Shown: piece by piece, positions 8,839 to 18,383 of the stretch
Layout of the letters: each line of letters opens with the position of its first letter
Numbering within the stretch: the first letter of the stretch is position 1
The notes under the pieces: model-generated
Seen by the model: the letters and a program-made list of their open reading frames with translations, nothing else
Told to the model about the DNA's origin: nothing
Database searches by the model: none
From: Cypionkella sp049896245
GTDB taxonomy: Bacteria; Pseudomonadota; Alphaproteobacteria; Rhodobacterales; Rhodobacteraceae
Reading direction: 5' to 3'
Assembly: GCF_049896245.1 (NCBI RefSeq)
Contig: NZ_JAFCTX010000008.1
Location: 85,588-149,587, forward strand
Length of the DNA stretch: 64,000 bases
Position numbers and translations under genes: made by a program

Positions 8839-9171
8839 TTACACTGCTTTCGCAGGTTCGGTCTTGTTCATCACCTGAGAAATGGTGTGACGCGGCATTT
8901 TCACCTTCACACCTTCGGCAATCTCGACCTCTAGCACACCATCGTCGCCCACTTTGGTGACTTTGCCGATGATGCCGCCTTGGGTCAGCACCTGATCGCC
9001 GCGGCGCAAGCCATCGACCATCGCCTTCAGATCCTTCATCTTCTTTTGCTGCGGACGGATCAGCAGAAAATACATGATCGCGAAGATCAGAACCAAAGGC
9101 AGGAACGACGCGAAAGCCGAGCCTGCACCAGCGGCACCAGCGGTTTGCGCGAAAGCGGGGGTCACGAACAT
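8839..9171 (-). CDS. yajC: YajC preprotein translocase accessory subunit
   Basis: A 110-residue single-span membrane protein of the SecDF-YajC complex. The hydrophobic helix ends in FLLIRPQQKKMKDLKAM, the family hallmark. It is followed by GDQVLTQGGIIGKV and a small beta domain. Translation is assigned to the ATG at 9171, which has GAGAGGA just upstream; the frame stays open further but lacks family similarity there. It is the first gene of yajC-secD-secF-Mth938. Confidence 0.95.
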   Translation of the reverse strand: MFVTPAFAQTAGAAGAGSAFASFLPLVLIFAIMYFLLIRPQQKKMKDLKAMVDGLRRGDQVLTQGGIIGKVTKVGDDGVLEVEIAEGVKVKMPRHTISQVMNKTEPAKAV

Positions 9172-9317
9172 GGAAGTCCTCTCATTTCGGGGACATTCCC
9201 CCTGATTTGTCGGCGGGCACCCTAGCCGCGCTCTGGCGGATAGGCAAGCCAACGCCGATCTAGGCGCTTGATCGGCGCGTTGCAGCCCCCACCCCACAAA
9301 TTCGCTAAATCTTGTCC

Positions 9318-9413
9318 AAAATTGTCATCCTCTGTGCGCAAATATCCCACAGGTTTGCCATTGGTATCGCCAAAGGTTCGACAGACCAGTGGCATGGGGG
9401 TGTGAAACCCCCA
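9318..9413. repeat. intergenic stem-loop repeat, copy A
   Basis: This shares an exact 19-base word (9347-9365) and overall arrangement with copy B at 61379-61460. Both contain an inverted repeat built on CCATTGGT and a second hairpin with the pattern GGGG-N-TGTGAAA-CCCC. It lies between yajC and the acyltransferase gene. An open frame across it (9222-9434, minus) is judged non-coding because it is built from the repeat. Confidence 0.6.
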
Positions 9414-9438
9414 GTTCAACGCTGAAACGCGCACAGCG

Positions 9439-10359
9439 TCACAAAAACCGATTAAACCCCGGCACCCGCTGCAACACCGCCGTCAACGCCCAAGCCAGAG
9501 CAAAGGCGAACACAGCCGCAAAACTGCGGTCCACCGTGTCAGAGAACAGCTTGAACGCCACCAGCATCGTCGCGGGGTGCAACAGATAGATGCCAAAAGC
9601 AAATCCGGCCAGCCAAGTCGGCCAAGTGCCTTTGATATTCACCCGCCAGACCGCCTCAAAAATCACCGCCACCAGGATCATCTGCACCGAGGCAAATTCC
9701 GGGCTGCGGTTGTACAAAATCCCACTGATCAGCGCCGCCGCCACAATCACCGGCCAGACCAGCCCCATGCGCTTGCCAACAGCCAAGATCGCGCCAAACC
9801 AGAACAGCGGCAGCGAGAAAAACCATTGCGGCAGCGGTTGCGGAAAGCCCGCCGGATTGATGAACCAGGCTTGCGGTGCCAGTTTGGCGTGCAGCAGGCC
9901 CAAAGGGATCGACACCACCACCAGCAACCCTGCCGCTAGATACATCCGCGCCGGGCGGTCAATAAACCGCGACACCCACGGAATCGTGACCAGAAAGATC
10001 ATCACAAACGGCAAAAACCACAGATGGATCGACGGCCCGATCAGCAGTGTCCACGGGTCTGACAGCAGCTGAAACGGCTCATCCGACACCACCTCAAACA
10101 CCACCCGGAAAAACACGCACCAGAACAGCCACGGCAAAGCGATCCGCTGCGCGCGGGCCAACCAGAATCGCTGACCGTCCGAGCGTTCAAACGAGCCCAC
10201 CGCCAGAAACGAGGTCAGCACCAGAAACAGCGCCAGTGCGGTATAGCCAATATCGGCATAGGGCGCGCGGGCGTGGTCCCAGACAATGCCAAAGGCCGCA
10301 GCGAACCGCGCAAGGTCCACCGACCGCCTGTATCCCGCTTTCACACCCGCGCCTGCCAA
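9439..10359 (-). CDS. acyltransferase family 3 membrane protein
   Basis: A 306-residue integral membrane protein with about ten hydrophobic helices. The N-terminus (RRSVDLARFAAAFGIVWDHA) carries the Asp/Arg and His features of the Acyl_transf_3 (OafA/YrhL-like) family. The conserved basic turn WLARAQRIALPWLFW follows. Such enzymes transfer acyl groups to cell-surface sugars or exopolysaccharides; the acceptor here is unknown. It stands alone between repeats and serS. The true start could be slightly downstream of 10359. Confidence 0.82.
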   Translation of the reverse strand: MAGAGVKAGYRRSVDLARFAAAFGIVWDHARAPYADIGYTALALFLVLTSFLAVGSFERSDGQRFWLARAQRIALPWLFWCVFFRVVFEVVSDEPFQLLSDPWTLLIGPSIHLWFLPFVMIFLVTIPWVSRFIDRPARMYLAAGLLVVVSIPLGLLHAKLAPQAWFINPAGFPQPLPQWFFSLPLFWFGAILAVGKRMGLVWPVIVAAALISGILYNRSPEFASVQMILVAVIFEAVWRVNIKGTWPTWLAGFAFGIYLLHPATMLVAFKLFSDTVDRSFAAVFAFALAWALTAVLQRVPGFNRFL

Positions 10360-10558
10360 ACCAACCTCATACCTCTGCTTCGGCCATAGCCTAATCCGCC
10401 CGTTGCGCCTAGCCCAAGCTTCGGCAACTCTGCGTTTACAATCCGGTGCAAAACACCTCTGCCCAAATCACCGGCATTTCGCCTGTGCTCCGCCCACATT
10501 GGAAAATAAAGCCTGAACGTCTATGCGCAAGCCGTTGAAATAACATGAGGCCCCTGCC

Positions 10559-10574
10559 TGTCCACGCGTGGTCA
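10559..10574. repeat. TGTCCACGCGTGG palindromic motif, copy A
   Basis: A near-perfect palindrome (TGTCCACGCGTGGTCA) lies about 70 bases before serS. A perfect version, TGTCCACGCGTGGACA, occurs at 39253-39268. It is either a dispersed repeat or a protein-binding site. Confidence 0.4.
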
Positions 10575-10640
10575 ACCCGCCCTTCCCCTTGCGACCCAAA
10601 TCGGGCATAACCTGCCCATTCTGATTTCAAGAGGCCAGCC

Positions 10641-11930
10641 ATGCACGATATCCGCGCCATCCGCGAGAACCCCGCCGCTTTTGAAGCCGCTTTGATCCGC
10701 CGTGGCCTGTCGGGCATCTCTGCCACAATCCTGAAACTCGATGAAGCCCGGCGCAGCAAAATCCTCGCCTCCGAGACCGCGCAAGCGCTGCAAAACGCCG
10801 CCTCGAAAGAGGCAGGAAGCGCGAAAGCACGCGGCGATGAGGCCGAATTCAACCGCCTGCGGACCCTCGTCGCCGAGAAGAAATCCGAAGTGGCCGCTCT
10901 TGCTGCCGAAGCCGACCAATTCGACCGCGAACTGCGCGACCTTCTGATGGCGATCCCGAACCTTCCCCTTGATGAAGTCCCCGACGGCGCGGATGAGGAA
11001 GGCAATGTTGAAATCCGTCGCTGGGGCAGCCCGCGCAATTTCGATTTCACCCCGGTCGAGCATTTCGAGATTGCAGGCGTCAAACCCGGTATGGATTTCG
11101 AGACCGCCGCCAAACTCTCGGGCGCGCGGTTCGTGGTGCTGAAAGGGGCCGTGATCCGCGTCCACCGGGCGCTGTCGCAGTTCATGCTGGATACGCATAT
11201 CGAGGAGCACGGGCTTCAGGAAACCTGGACCCCGGTGCTGGTTAAAGACGACGCGATGTTTGGCACCAATCAGCTGCCGAAATTCGCCGAAGACAGTTAC
11301 CAGACCACCAACGGCTGGTGGCTGATCCCCACTTCCGAAGTCACCCTGACCAACACCGTCGCAGGCGACACGCTTGACGAAGCTGCGCTGCCGATCCGCA
11401 TGACCGCGCATACCCAATGCTTCCGCTCGGAAGCAGGGTCTGCGGGCAAGGACACCTCGGGGATGCTGCGCCAGCACCAGTTTGAGAAGGTCGAGATGGT
11501 CACAATCTGCACCCCCGACACCGCTTTGGCGGAACACGAGCGGATGACCACCTGCGCCCAAGCGATTTTGGAAAAGTTGGAAATCCCCTACCGCACCATC
11601 GTGCTGTGTACCGGAGACATGGGCTTTGGCGCGCAGAAAACCCATGATCTTGAAGCTTGGCTGCCGGGGCAGAACAAGTACCGCGAGATCAGCTCGGTTT
11701 CCACCTGCGGTCAGTTTCAAGCCCGCCGGATGAATGCCCGCTTCAAAGTGCCGGGTGGCAAGCCGGAGTTTGTGGCCACACTGAACGGGTCCGGCCTTGC
11801 CGTTGGCCGCTGCCTGATCGCGGTGCTGGAGAATGGCCAGCAGGCCGATGGTTCGGTCGATCTGCCAAGCGCGCTGCACCCTTACCTGCGCGGCAAGACG
11901 AGGATTTCGGCGGCAGGCGTTTTAGAGTGA
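10641..11930 (+). CDS. serS: seryl-tRNA synthetase
   Basis: A cytoplasmic class II synthetase that charges tRNA-Ser. It has 429 residues, the standard length. The N-terminal coiled-coil arm (about residues 25-105) is followed by the catalytic core with motif 2 (FRSEAGSAGKDTSGMLRQHQ) and motif 3 (GSGLAVGRCLIAVLENGQ). The start MHDIRAIRENP is the family consensus and has AGAGG upstream. A long antisense frame exists across the gene and is not considered coding. Confidence 0.98.
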   Translation: MHDIRAIRENPAAFEAALIRRGLSGISATILKLDEARRSKILASETAQALQNAASKEAGSAKARGDEAEFNRLRTLVAEKKSEVAALAAEADQFDRELRDLLMAIPNLPLDEVPDGADEEGNVEIRRWGSPRNFDFTPVEHFEIAGVKPGMDFETAAKLSGARFVVLKGAVIRVHRALSQFMLDTHIEEHGLQETWTPVLVKDDAMFGTNQLPKFAEDSYQTTNGWWLIPTSEVTLTNTVAGDTLDEAALPIRMTAHTQCFRSEAGSAGKDTSGMLRQHQFEKVEMVTICTPDTALAEHERMTTCAQAILEKLEIPYRTIVLCTGDMGFGAQKTHDLEAWLPGQNKYREISSVSTCGQFQARRMNARFKVPGGKPEFVATLNGSGLAVGRCLIAVLENGQQADGSVDLPSALHPYLRGKTRISAAGVLE

Positions 11931-11960
11931 ACCACAACCATTCTCAGTCGTAATCAATTC

Positions 11961-12674
11961 ATGAAACGCATCATCCAACCCGCCCTGCTGCTCGCCACGC
12001 TTGCTTTTGCGATAGCACCGGCTTTCACGCCGTCGTTCCGGGGCTATGATCCGGCAACGTTTCCGGTTCAGATCGAAAACCCTAGCGTGCAGCCTGCGGG
12101 CTACGCGTTTGCGATCTGGGGGCTGATTTATTTATGGCTGATCGCGCATGCCGCCTTTGGCGTGATCAAACGCCGGGGTGATCTGGCGTTCGTCAAACCC
12201 GCAGTGCCGCTGACGCTGTCGGTCGCCTTGGGCACGGTCTGGCTTGCCATCGCTGTCGCCTCACCCATTCCGGCGGCAGTTGTGATCGTCGCGATGGCGG
12301 CTTTGGCGGTTTATGCCTATGTGATCGCCGACCCCGCGCAGGATCGCTGGCTGCTGTCCGCGCCGCTTGCGATCTATGCGGGCTGGCTGACGGCGGCATC
12401 GGCTGTGTCAACCGGCGTGATCTTGGCGGGCTATGGCATTTTGCCGGACACCACAGCGGCGCTTGCGATGTTAGGGATTGTGCTGGTCATTGGCGTCACG
12501 GTTCAGATCAACCGCCCCAACCTGCCGATTTACGGCGCAACGCTAGTTTGGGCGATTGTGGGGATTGTGGTGAAAAGCTGGGGCGTGAACCCGACAGTCG
12601 CTTATGCAGCCGTTGCAGGAGCGGTGCTGATGGCGCTGGTCACAGCTGCACAGTTGCGTCGGCAAAGCGCTTGA
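11961..12674 (+). CDS. TspO/MBR-related multi-pass membrane protein
   Basis: A 237-residue membrane protein with about seven hydrophobic helices. The segments QPAGYAFAIWGLIYLWL and APLAIYAGWLTAAS resemble the tryptophan-rich sensory protein (TspO/MBR) superfamily, in a longer form than classical five-helix TspO. Classical TspO proteins bind porphyrins or cholesterol and modulate photosynthesis gene expression in Rhodobacter. Whether this diverged member does so is unknown. It lies 30 bases after serS on the same strand. Confidence 0.6.
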   Translation: MKRIIQPALLLATLAFAIAPAFTPSFRGYDPATFPVQIENPSVQPAGYAFAIWGLIYLWLIAHAAFGVIKRRGDLAFVKPAVPLTLSVALGTVWLAIAVASPIPAAVVIVAMAALAVYAYVIADPAQDRWLLSAPLAIYAGWLTAASAVSTGVILAGYGILPDTTAALAMLGIVLVIGVTVQINRPNLPIYGATLVWAIVGIVVKSWGVNPTVAYAAVAGAVLMALVTAAQLRRQSA

Positions 12675-12788
12675 GTACGGCGTGAAAATCTCTCCCAGCG
12701 GGGAATGACTTGTGTTTTTGGTCGGTTAGTGAGGCATTTTCCACAATATGTTGTGGTTTTATCAGTCAAGTTATCGCCAAAGAATGAA

Positions 12789-12822
12789 AAAGCCACTGAT
12801 CCTTGACGGGATCGGTGGCTTT
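12789..12822. terminator. bidirectional intrinsic terminator
   Basis: A 14-bp stem (AAAGCCACTGATCC pairing with GGATCGGTGGCTTT, one G-T pair) with a 6-base loop lies between convergent genes. On the minus strand it ends in a run of T and should stop der transcription. On the plus strand a weaker TTTATATTTT follows and would serve the TspO-like gene. Confidence 0.85.
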
Positions 12823-12838
12823 ATATTTTCACCCTAGC

Positions 12839-14308
12839 CTACTGCCCGGTGTTCTTTTCTTTGTGTTTGCGCAAGCGGCTGGGCGTGTGGAATTTCGGAT
12901 TGCGGAACGGGTTTTTGTCGGCTTGTGAGCGAAAGGTGATGCGAATCGGCGTGCCCGGCATGGCGAAATGCTCGCGCAACCCGTTCACCAGATAGCGGCG
13001 ATAGCTGTCGGCCAGATCATCGGGGTGGCTGCACATCACAATGAAGCCCGGCGGGCGCTGCTTTACTTGCGTCATATAGCGCAGCTTGATGCGGCGGCCT
13101 TGTGGCGCGGGTGGCGGATGCGATTCGACCATAGCACCCAGCCAGGTGTTCAGACGGTTGGTCGGGATGCGTTTGTTCCACACGGTGTGGGCGGCGAGAA
13201 TAGCATCATGCAGACGGTCAAGACCCCGGCCAGTCTTACCCGAGACGGTGATCATCGGCGCACCGCGCAACTGTGGCAGCAGGCGTTCAAACATCTCTTT
13301 GAGTTCGGCCAGCTTTTCCTGCTTTTCGTCCTCAAGATCCCATTTGTTCACCGCAATCACCACGGCGCGGCCTTCGGTTTCGGCAAAATCGGCGATGCGC
13401 AGGTCTTGCACTTCAAACGGGATATCGACGTCGAGCAGCACCACGACCACCTCGGCAAAGCGCACGGCACGGATGCCATCGGACACCGAGAGCTTTTCGA
13501 GTTTCTCGTTGATCCGCGCGCGTTTGCGCATCCCCGCGGTGTCAAAAATCTTGATCGGCGTGCCGAGCCATTCCGCCTTGACCGAGATCGCATCGCGGGT
13601 GATGCCCGGTTCCGGCCCGGTCAGCAGGCGATCATAGCCGAGGATTTTATTGATCAGCGTTGATTTTCCAGCGTTCGGGCGACCGATCACTGCGATTTGC
13701 AGAGGCTTCCTGGCGGTCGGGCGGAAGGCTTCGATATCTTCTTCAAGTTCAGCTTCTTCCTCGGACACATCGACTTCGGTGTCAGGTGTATTCTCGGCCT
13801 CACGCTCGGCAAATTCGCCCTGCAGCGGCAGCAGCAGGCGGTAGAGATCGTCCATGCCCTCGCCATGTTCGGCAGAAATCCTGAGCGGCTCTCCCAGACC
13901 CAACGACCAGCCCTCAATCGCGCCTGCATCACCTGCGCTGCCTTCGGCCTTGTTCACCGCCAAGATCACCCGCGCGCCCTTTTTGCGCAGGATGTCGGCG
14001 AAGATCTCATCGGACGGCGTGACGCCCATGCGGCCATCAATCACGAACAGGCTGACATCGGCCATATCGACCGCACGTTCGGTCAAGCGCCGCATCCGGC
14101 CTTGCAAGCTGTCGTCGGTGATTTCTTCCAAGCCCGCCGTGTCGATCACAGTAAAGCGCAGATCTAACAGCTTGGCGTCGCCTTCGCGCAAGTCACGCGT
14201 CACGCCGGGTTGGTCATCGACCAACGCCAGTTTGCGGCCAACCAAGCGGTTGAACAGGGTCGATTTGCCCACATTGGGGCGGCCAACGATGGCAAGGGTA
14301 AAGCTCAT
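12839..14308 (-). CDS. der: ribosome biogenesis GTPase Der (EngA)
   Basis: A 489-residue protein with two tandem G domains: GRPNVGKST near residue 9 and GRPNAGKST near residue 210. Each is followed by its DTAG switch and NK(A/W)(E/D) base-recognition motifs. The linker is acidic, and a C-terminal KH-like domain ends in a basic tail. It acts in late 50S subunit assembly. It lies downstream of bamB, a common bacterial arrangement. Confidence 0.97.
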   Translation of the reverse strand: MSFTLAIVGRPNVGKSTLFNRLVGRKLALVDDQPGVTRDLREGDAKLLDLRFTVIDTAGLEEITDDSLQGRMRRLTERAVDMADVSLFVIDGRMGVTPSDEIFADILRKKGARVILAVNKAEGSAGDAGAIEGWSLGLGEPLRISAEHGEGMDDLYRLLLPLQGEFAEREAENTPDTEVDVSEEEAELEEDIEAFRPTARKPLQIAVIGRPNAGKSTLINKILGYDRLLTGPEPGITRDAISVKAEWLGTPIKIFDTAGMRKRARINEKLEKLSVSDGIRAVRFAEVVVVLLDVDIPFEVQDLRIADFAETEGRAVVIAVNKWDLEDEKQEKLAELKEMFERLLPQLRGAPMITVSGKTGRGLDRLHDAILAAHTVWNKRIPTNRLNTWLGAMVESHPPPAPQGRRIKLRYMTQVKQRPPGFIVMCSHPDDLADSYRRYLVNGLREHFAMPGTPIRITFRSQADKNPFRNPKFHTPSRLRKHKEKNTGQ

Positions 14309-14356
14309 TTCAGGCGTCCGGGTATAACCAAGCTGCCCCCATACACGGGGATAGCC

Positions 14357-15703
14357 CTAACGGAAAGCGTGAAGTTGGCCGTTGCCGCCGACCACGAACA
14401 GCAAACCTTGCGCCAAAGCCGGGGCCGAGGCCGCACCGCCCGGAATTTCGACGCTGTAAACCTGATTGCCATTGGTCGGATCAAAGCCGCGCAAGCTACC
14501 ATCGCTTGATGCCACAACGATGCGCCCGCCCGCCAGCACCGGGCCATAATGCGCATAGATCGCGTGGCGCTTCTTCGGCTTGTCCTTGACGTAATATGGC
14601 ATCTCGATGGACCAGATCACCGCACCCGTGCCCGCATCAAGCCGCACCAGACGGGCTTCGTCGTTGACGACAAACACCGAGCCTCCCACCACCAAGGGCG
14701 GGTTCAACGCGCCCTCATTCGCCGTCCAAATCCTTCCGCCCGTGGTCATGTCAATCGCCACGGTGCGCCCGGCTGCGGTGCCAAGGTAGACCGTGTTTCC
14801 GACGATCACCGGATCGCCCGTCACATCGCCCATGCCGCCATAGCTGCGACCCAACCGCTGGCCGGAAACCCCGGCGTTCCAGATCGGATCGCCCGAAGCC
14901 GCCTGCACCGCCGAAATCTGCCCGCTGGCAAACGGCAACACCACTTCATTGTCGCCCACCCCAACCGAGGCCGTGCCGATCATACCGCTGGAGTTTGGCG
15001 CACCCGCCTGTTGCCAAAGCTGCTTGCCGGTATCGGCGGATACCGCCAAAGCCGAGCCATCGCGGCCCATCGCGTAAACCACATTGCCCACAACCGTGGG
15101 TGCCCCGGTGATCGGGCTGTCAAAGCGTTGCCGCCATGCGATGCCGCCCGTACTGGCATCCAAAGCCACCAACTCGCCATAGCCCGAGGTCGCGTAAACC
15201 CGGTTGCCACTGGCGGCCAAACCGGCGCCCGTCACATTGCTGGCCTCACCGGATTCGGGCGTGATATTCGCCGTCCACAGCGCCGCGCCACCGGTCGAGA
15301 CCGCCGTCACTTGCGCTGTGGCGTCCATGGTGAACACCCGCCCGCCCGAGACCACTGGCGAGGCTGCGATCCGCGACCGCTTGCTGTCGCCTGCGCCGAT
15401 ATTGACGCTGAACACCCGCGCAGGATTGGCCGACAACGCGCCGTTGCCAGAGGCATGACGGGCGTTGCCGCCGCGATGGCTCCATTCAGCATTGGCGGAT
15501 GCGCCCGGCAGCGCGATGGGCACCGCGGTATTGGCGGGCTCTAGCGACGTGGCGACAGGGGCCGGTTGCCCCTCAAGCGCGACCGAATCTTCAAGCGGCG
15601 CGCGCACCGGAAAACGCGTCCCCTCAAGGATCACGTCTTTTTCGCATCCAGCCAGCCCAATGCACAGCATCAGCCCCGCCATCCCGATCTTGCCGCTGGT
15701 CAT
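14357..15703 (-). CDS. bamB: BamB-like outer membrane assembly lipoprotein
   Basis: A lipoprotein with a signal peptide ending in the lipobox LAGC. It is followed by a beta-propeller built from PQQ-type repeats, such as LWTANITPESG, IAWRQRFDSPITGAPTV and LWQQAG. BamB is a scaffold of the BAM complex that inserts outer-membrane proteins. The start MTSGKIG at 15703 is preferred over an ATG four codons upstream. It is flanked by a YfgM-like gene upstream and der downstream, the usual context. Confidence 0.9.
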   Translation of the reverse strand: MTSGKIGMAGLMLCIGLAGCEKDVILEGTRFPVRAPLEDSVALEGQPAPVATSLEPANTAVPIALPGASANAEWSHRGGNARHASGNGALSANPARVFSVNIGAGDSKRSRIAASPVVSGGRVFTMDATAQVTAVSTGGAALWTANITPESGEASNVTGAGLAASGNRVYATSGYGELVALDASTGGIAWRQRFDSPITGAPTVVGNVVYAMGRDGSALAVSADTGKQLWQQAGAPNSSGMIGTASVGVGDNEVVLPFASGQISAVQAASGDPIWNAGVSGQRLGRSYGGMGDVTGDPVIVGNTVYLGTAAGRTVAIDMTTGGRIWTANEGALNPPLVVGGSVFVVNDEARLVRLDAGTGAVIWSIEMPYYVKDKPKKRHAIYAHYGPVLAGGRIVVASSDGSLRGFDPTNGNQVYSVEIPGGAASAPALAQGLLFVVGGNGQLHAFR

Positions 15704-15747
15704 CACGCAAAACACTCCCAGATTTCTTCAACTGCGCCCAAAGGCAT

Positions 15748-16431
15748 TTAGCCCGCATCCACAGCCGCGTTGTCGGCGGCGGGCTTTGGTTCCGGCGGCG
15801 TGCCCCCCAAAGCGGTGATCATCTGGCCCGCGCGCTGGCGCAGACCCTGCGGTGCATCCTGATCCTGCATCAGCGCCGCCAGCGCCGCAATCGCATCGTC
15901 TTTCTTGCCATCTTCAATCAGCAGATAGGCCAGCTGCTCGGCGGCCAAAGTGCGAAACGCCCGCCCCGGCACCGCAATCGACTCAAGTGCTGCACGCCGA
16001 TCCGCAATCGGCTGATCCTTGCCCGCCAGCATCACCCGGCGCAAAACCGCGAGATCACGGTAGACCTGCGGCTGACTTTGATCGGCCGTCAACTTATCCA
16101 AGGCCGCCAGCGCCGCTGCTTTATCGCTGCCCGCATCGGTGGCCAGCATCAGATCCTTCAGCGCAATCTGCCCGCCATCGGCGGGGATCGCCGCCATTGC
16201 CTGCGCGCGGTCTTCGGGTGCGCCCAGATCGACCGCATCCAGCATCGCATCGCCAAAGCTTTGCGCCCGCGCCGCATCGCGCGCCTTGGTCCATTCGGTA
16301 TAGGCCGCGCCGCCCACGACGCCGAGCACGATCACAGCGCCGATCCAGCCATATTTGCGGAAAATCGCGTAAAGCCGATCACGCCGGACCTCTTCGGTGA
16401 CCTCGCTGATAAAGCTGTCTGGGTTGCTCAC
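15748..16431 (-). CDS. YfgM-like TPR membrane protein
   Basis: A 227-residue protein with a cytoplasmic N-terminus (SNPDSFISEVTEEVRRDRLY), one transmembrane helix (about residues 27-46) and a helical TPR-like periplasmic domain. This matches the YfgM/TPR_21 family, which associates with the Sec translocon and periplasmic chaperones in E. coli. The position directly upstream of bamB and der supports the call. The C-terminus is Pro/Ala-rich and low in complexity. Confidence 0.85.
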   Translation of the reverse strand: MSNPDSFISEVTEEVRRDRLYAIFRKYGWIGAVIVLGVVGGAAYTEWTKARDAARAQSFGDAMLDAVDLGAPEDRAQAMAAIPADGGQIALKDLMLATDAGSDKAAALAALDKLTADQSQPQVYRDLAVLRRVMLAGKDQPIADRRAALESIAVPGRAFRTLAAEQLAYLLIEDGKKDDAIAALAALMQDQDAPQGLRQRAGQMITALGGTPPEPKPAADNAAVDAG

Positions 16432-16700
16432 GCTGGCCTCTCTTTCGCACCAAAGCCATGGCCTTGGTTCTTGATCTGCACCCCACGCCCGCGCGCAAAG
16501 TCACTTGACCCCTGTCTTACAGGCAAAGCCCGCAACTTGCCAAGCCCTGCGACGGCGCAAGCCTTAGCCCCGCGCTTTGCAGCTGCCGCCAACAGATCAC
16601 AGTTTCGCGCAAATTTGACAAACCGCCGCGATTAGGACGAATTGTTAACATATTTGCATGAAATGTTTCGAAAACTTGTCCCCTTTGCCCGAGTTGCCCG

Positions 16701-18383
16701 ATGGAACCTGCTGTCCTTGCTAACATCTTCCTGTTTCTCGGCGCTTTGGGCCTCAATATCGGCATGGGAGGCACGGATGACACGTCAGACGACACCCCTG
16801 CCAACAATGATCCGCTGTATAACGCGCAAAACTATGCCCATGCGCATGACGGCACCGAGGGCAATGACACCGTCACCGCGGATGCCGACAATCAGGCGTG
16901 GTTTTTGCATGATGGCAATGATGATCTGACGGCGTCTTCGGCCAATGACTACGCCAACTTGGGCGACGGCGATGATCATGCCGTGATGGGGGCTGGCAAC
17001 GACATCGGCCTTGGCGGCGCGGGCAATGACAGCTTAGAGGGTGGCGTCGGTGCGGATTCGCTGTTTGGCGGCGCGGGCAACGACGATGTGCAGGGCAATC
17101 TTGGCGATGATGGCCTCGCGGGCGGCGATGGCAATGACGAGGTTTGGGGCGGCTTGGGCGGCGATATTCTGAACGGAGGTGCTGGCGATGACACGTTGTC
17201 GGGCTTTCTCACCGGGGCTGCGGGTGCGGGCGGCATGACCGGAGCCGAGGGCAGCGATCAGTTGGTCGGCGGCGATGGCAATGATTTGTTGGTGCTGGGC
17301 CACGGCGATATCGGCCAAGGTGGCGCTGGCAACGACACCTTCGATCTCGACACCCGCTGGGACGATGGCGCAGCCATTGCCCATATCACCGATTACAACG
17401 CGGCGCAGGACGCTGTGCATATCACCTACACCCCGCATTATTCCTCTGATAGCTCGGCCGAAGTGCCCCCGATGATGAGCCTGACGCATACCCCCGATGG
17501 CAGCACCGAGATCAGGATGGACGGCGCGATTGTCGCACAACTGGACGGCGTCGATGATTTCAGCCTGAACGACATTGTTCTGGTGCCCGATGCGGCGACC
17601 GATCCGCAATTTGCAGCCGGGCATTACAGCGACGATGTGCAGGGCAGCGCAGGCGACGACAGCCTTGCAGGTGGCAGCGATCCGACCGCTTGGCATCTGG
17701 AGGGTGGCGCGGATCATCTGGCAGGGTCGTCGGGGTCTGATTACGCCGATCTTGGCGCGGGCAACGATCATGCCGCGATGGGCGACGGCAATGATTCGGT
17801 ACTGGGCCACGCGGGCGAGGACAGCATCGACGGCGGTTTGGGCGCTGACACCCTGCGCGGCGGCGACGGCTTGGACACGCTGCATGGCGGCGATGGCGCA
17901 GACCGCATGGCAGGCGATTCCGGCAATGATCTGATGGCGGGTGGTGCGGGCGCGGACAGTCTGCTTGGCGGTGGCGGCGATGATACGTTGTCAGGCTATT
18001 CCGACACCCATTCCGCCGAAGCCAGCCTGACTGCGATTGATGGAGTTGACACGCTTTCGGGCGGCGATGGCCGCGACACCCTTATCATCGGCCACGGCGA
18101 CACCGCCACGGGCGGTGCTGGCGCGGATCGCTTTGAGATCGAGCATCAATGGGCAGACAGCACCGCCGCCGCCACGATCACCGATTACATTTTCCAGACC
18201 GATCAGTTGGAATTGCATTACGCGCCGCATTTCGACGCCAATCACGTTGAAATTCCCCCGGTCGTCACCATCGCGCAATCTGCCGGATTTTCAGCGATCA
18301 GCCTCGATGGCGTGGTGGTCGCCAATGTGATGGGCAGCCATGCCGTGGGGCTTGCCGAGGTGGTGCTGGTGCGCGAGGGCTGA
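16701..18383 (+). CDS. RTX-type calcium-binding repeat protein
   Basis: A 560-residue, very acidic protein. A hydrophobic N-terminal stretch is followed by two similar halves. Each half has a run of glycine-aspartate nonapeptides (GGAGNDSLEGG, GGDGNDEVWGG, GGDGLDTLHGG and similar). Each ends in a beta-rich module with ITDY, a TPH/APH pair, PP and a closing DIVLV or EVVLV. Such repeats bind calcium in a beta-roll and are usually exported by type I secretion; no transporter for it lies adjacent. Its stop abuts the stop of the convergent caspase gene. Confidence 0.85.
   Translation: MEPAVLANIFLFLGALGLNIGMGGTDDTSDDTPANNDPLYNAQNYAHAHDGTEGNDTVTADADNQAWFLHDGNDDLTASSANDYANLGDGDDHAVMGAGNDIGLGGAGNDSLEGGVGADSLFGGAGNDDVQGNLGDDGLAGGDGNDEVWGGLGGDILNGGAGDDTLSGFLTGAAGAGGMTGAEGSDQLVGGDGNDLLVLGHGDIGQGGAGNDTFDLDTRWDDGAAIAHITDYNAAQDAVHITYTPHYSSDSSAEVPPMMSLTHTPDGSTEIRMDGAIVAQLDGVDDFSLNDIVLVPDAATDPQFAAGHYSDDVQGSAGDDSLAGGSDPTAWHLEGGADHLAGSSGSDYADLGAGNDHAAMGDGNDSVLGHAGEDSIDGGLGADTLRGGDGLDTLHGGDGADRMAGDSGNDLMAGGAGADSLLGGGGDDTLSGYSDTHSAEASLTAIDGVDTLSGGDGRDTLIIGHGDTATGGAGADRFEIEHQWADSTAAATITDYIFQTDQLELHYAPHFDANHVEIPPVVTIAQSAGFSAISLDGVVVANVMGSHAVGLAEVVLVREG

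Noticed and set aside
9222..9434. 70-codon open frame on the minus strand upstream of yajC
   Set aside because: Consists of an intergenic repeat also found near 61.4 kb; no coding conservation visible.
10572..11879. 435-codon open frame antisense to serS
   Set aside because: Antisense shadow of a fully conserved synthetase gene in GC-rich DNA; no domain or start signal.
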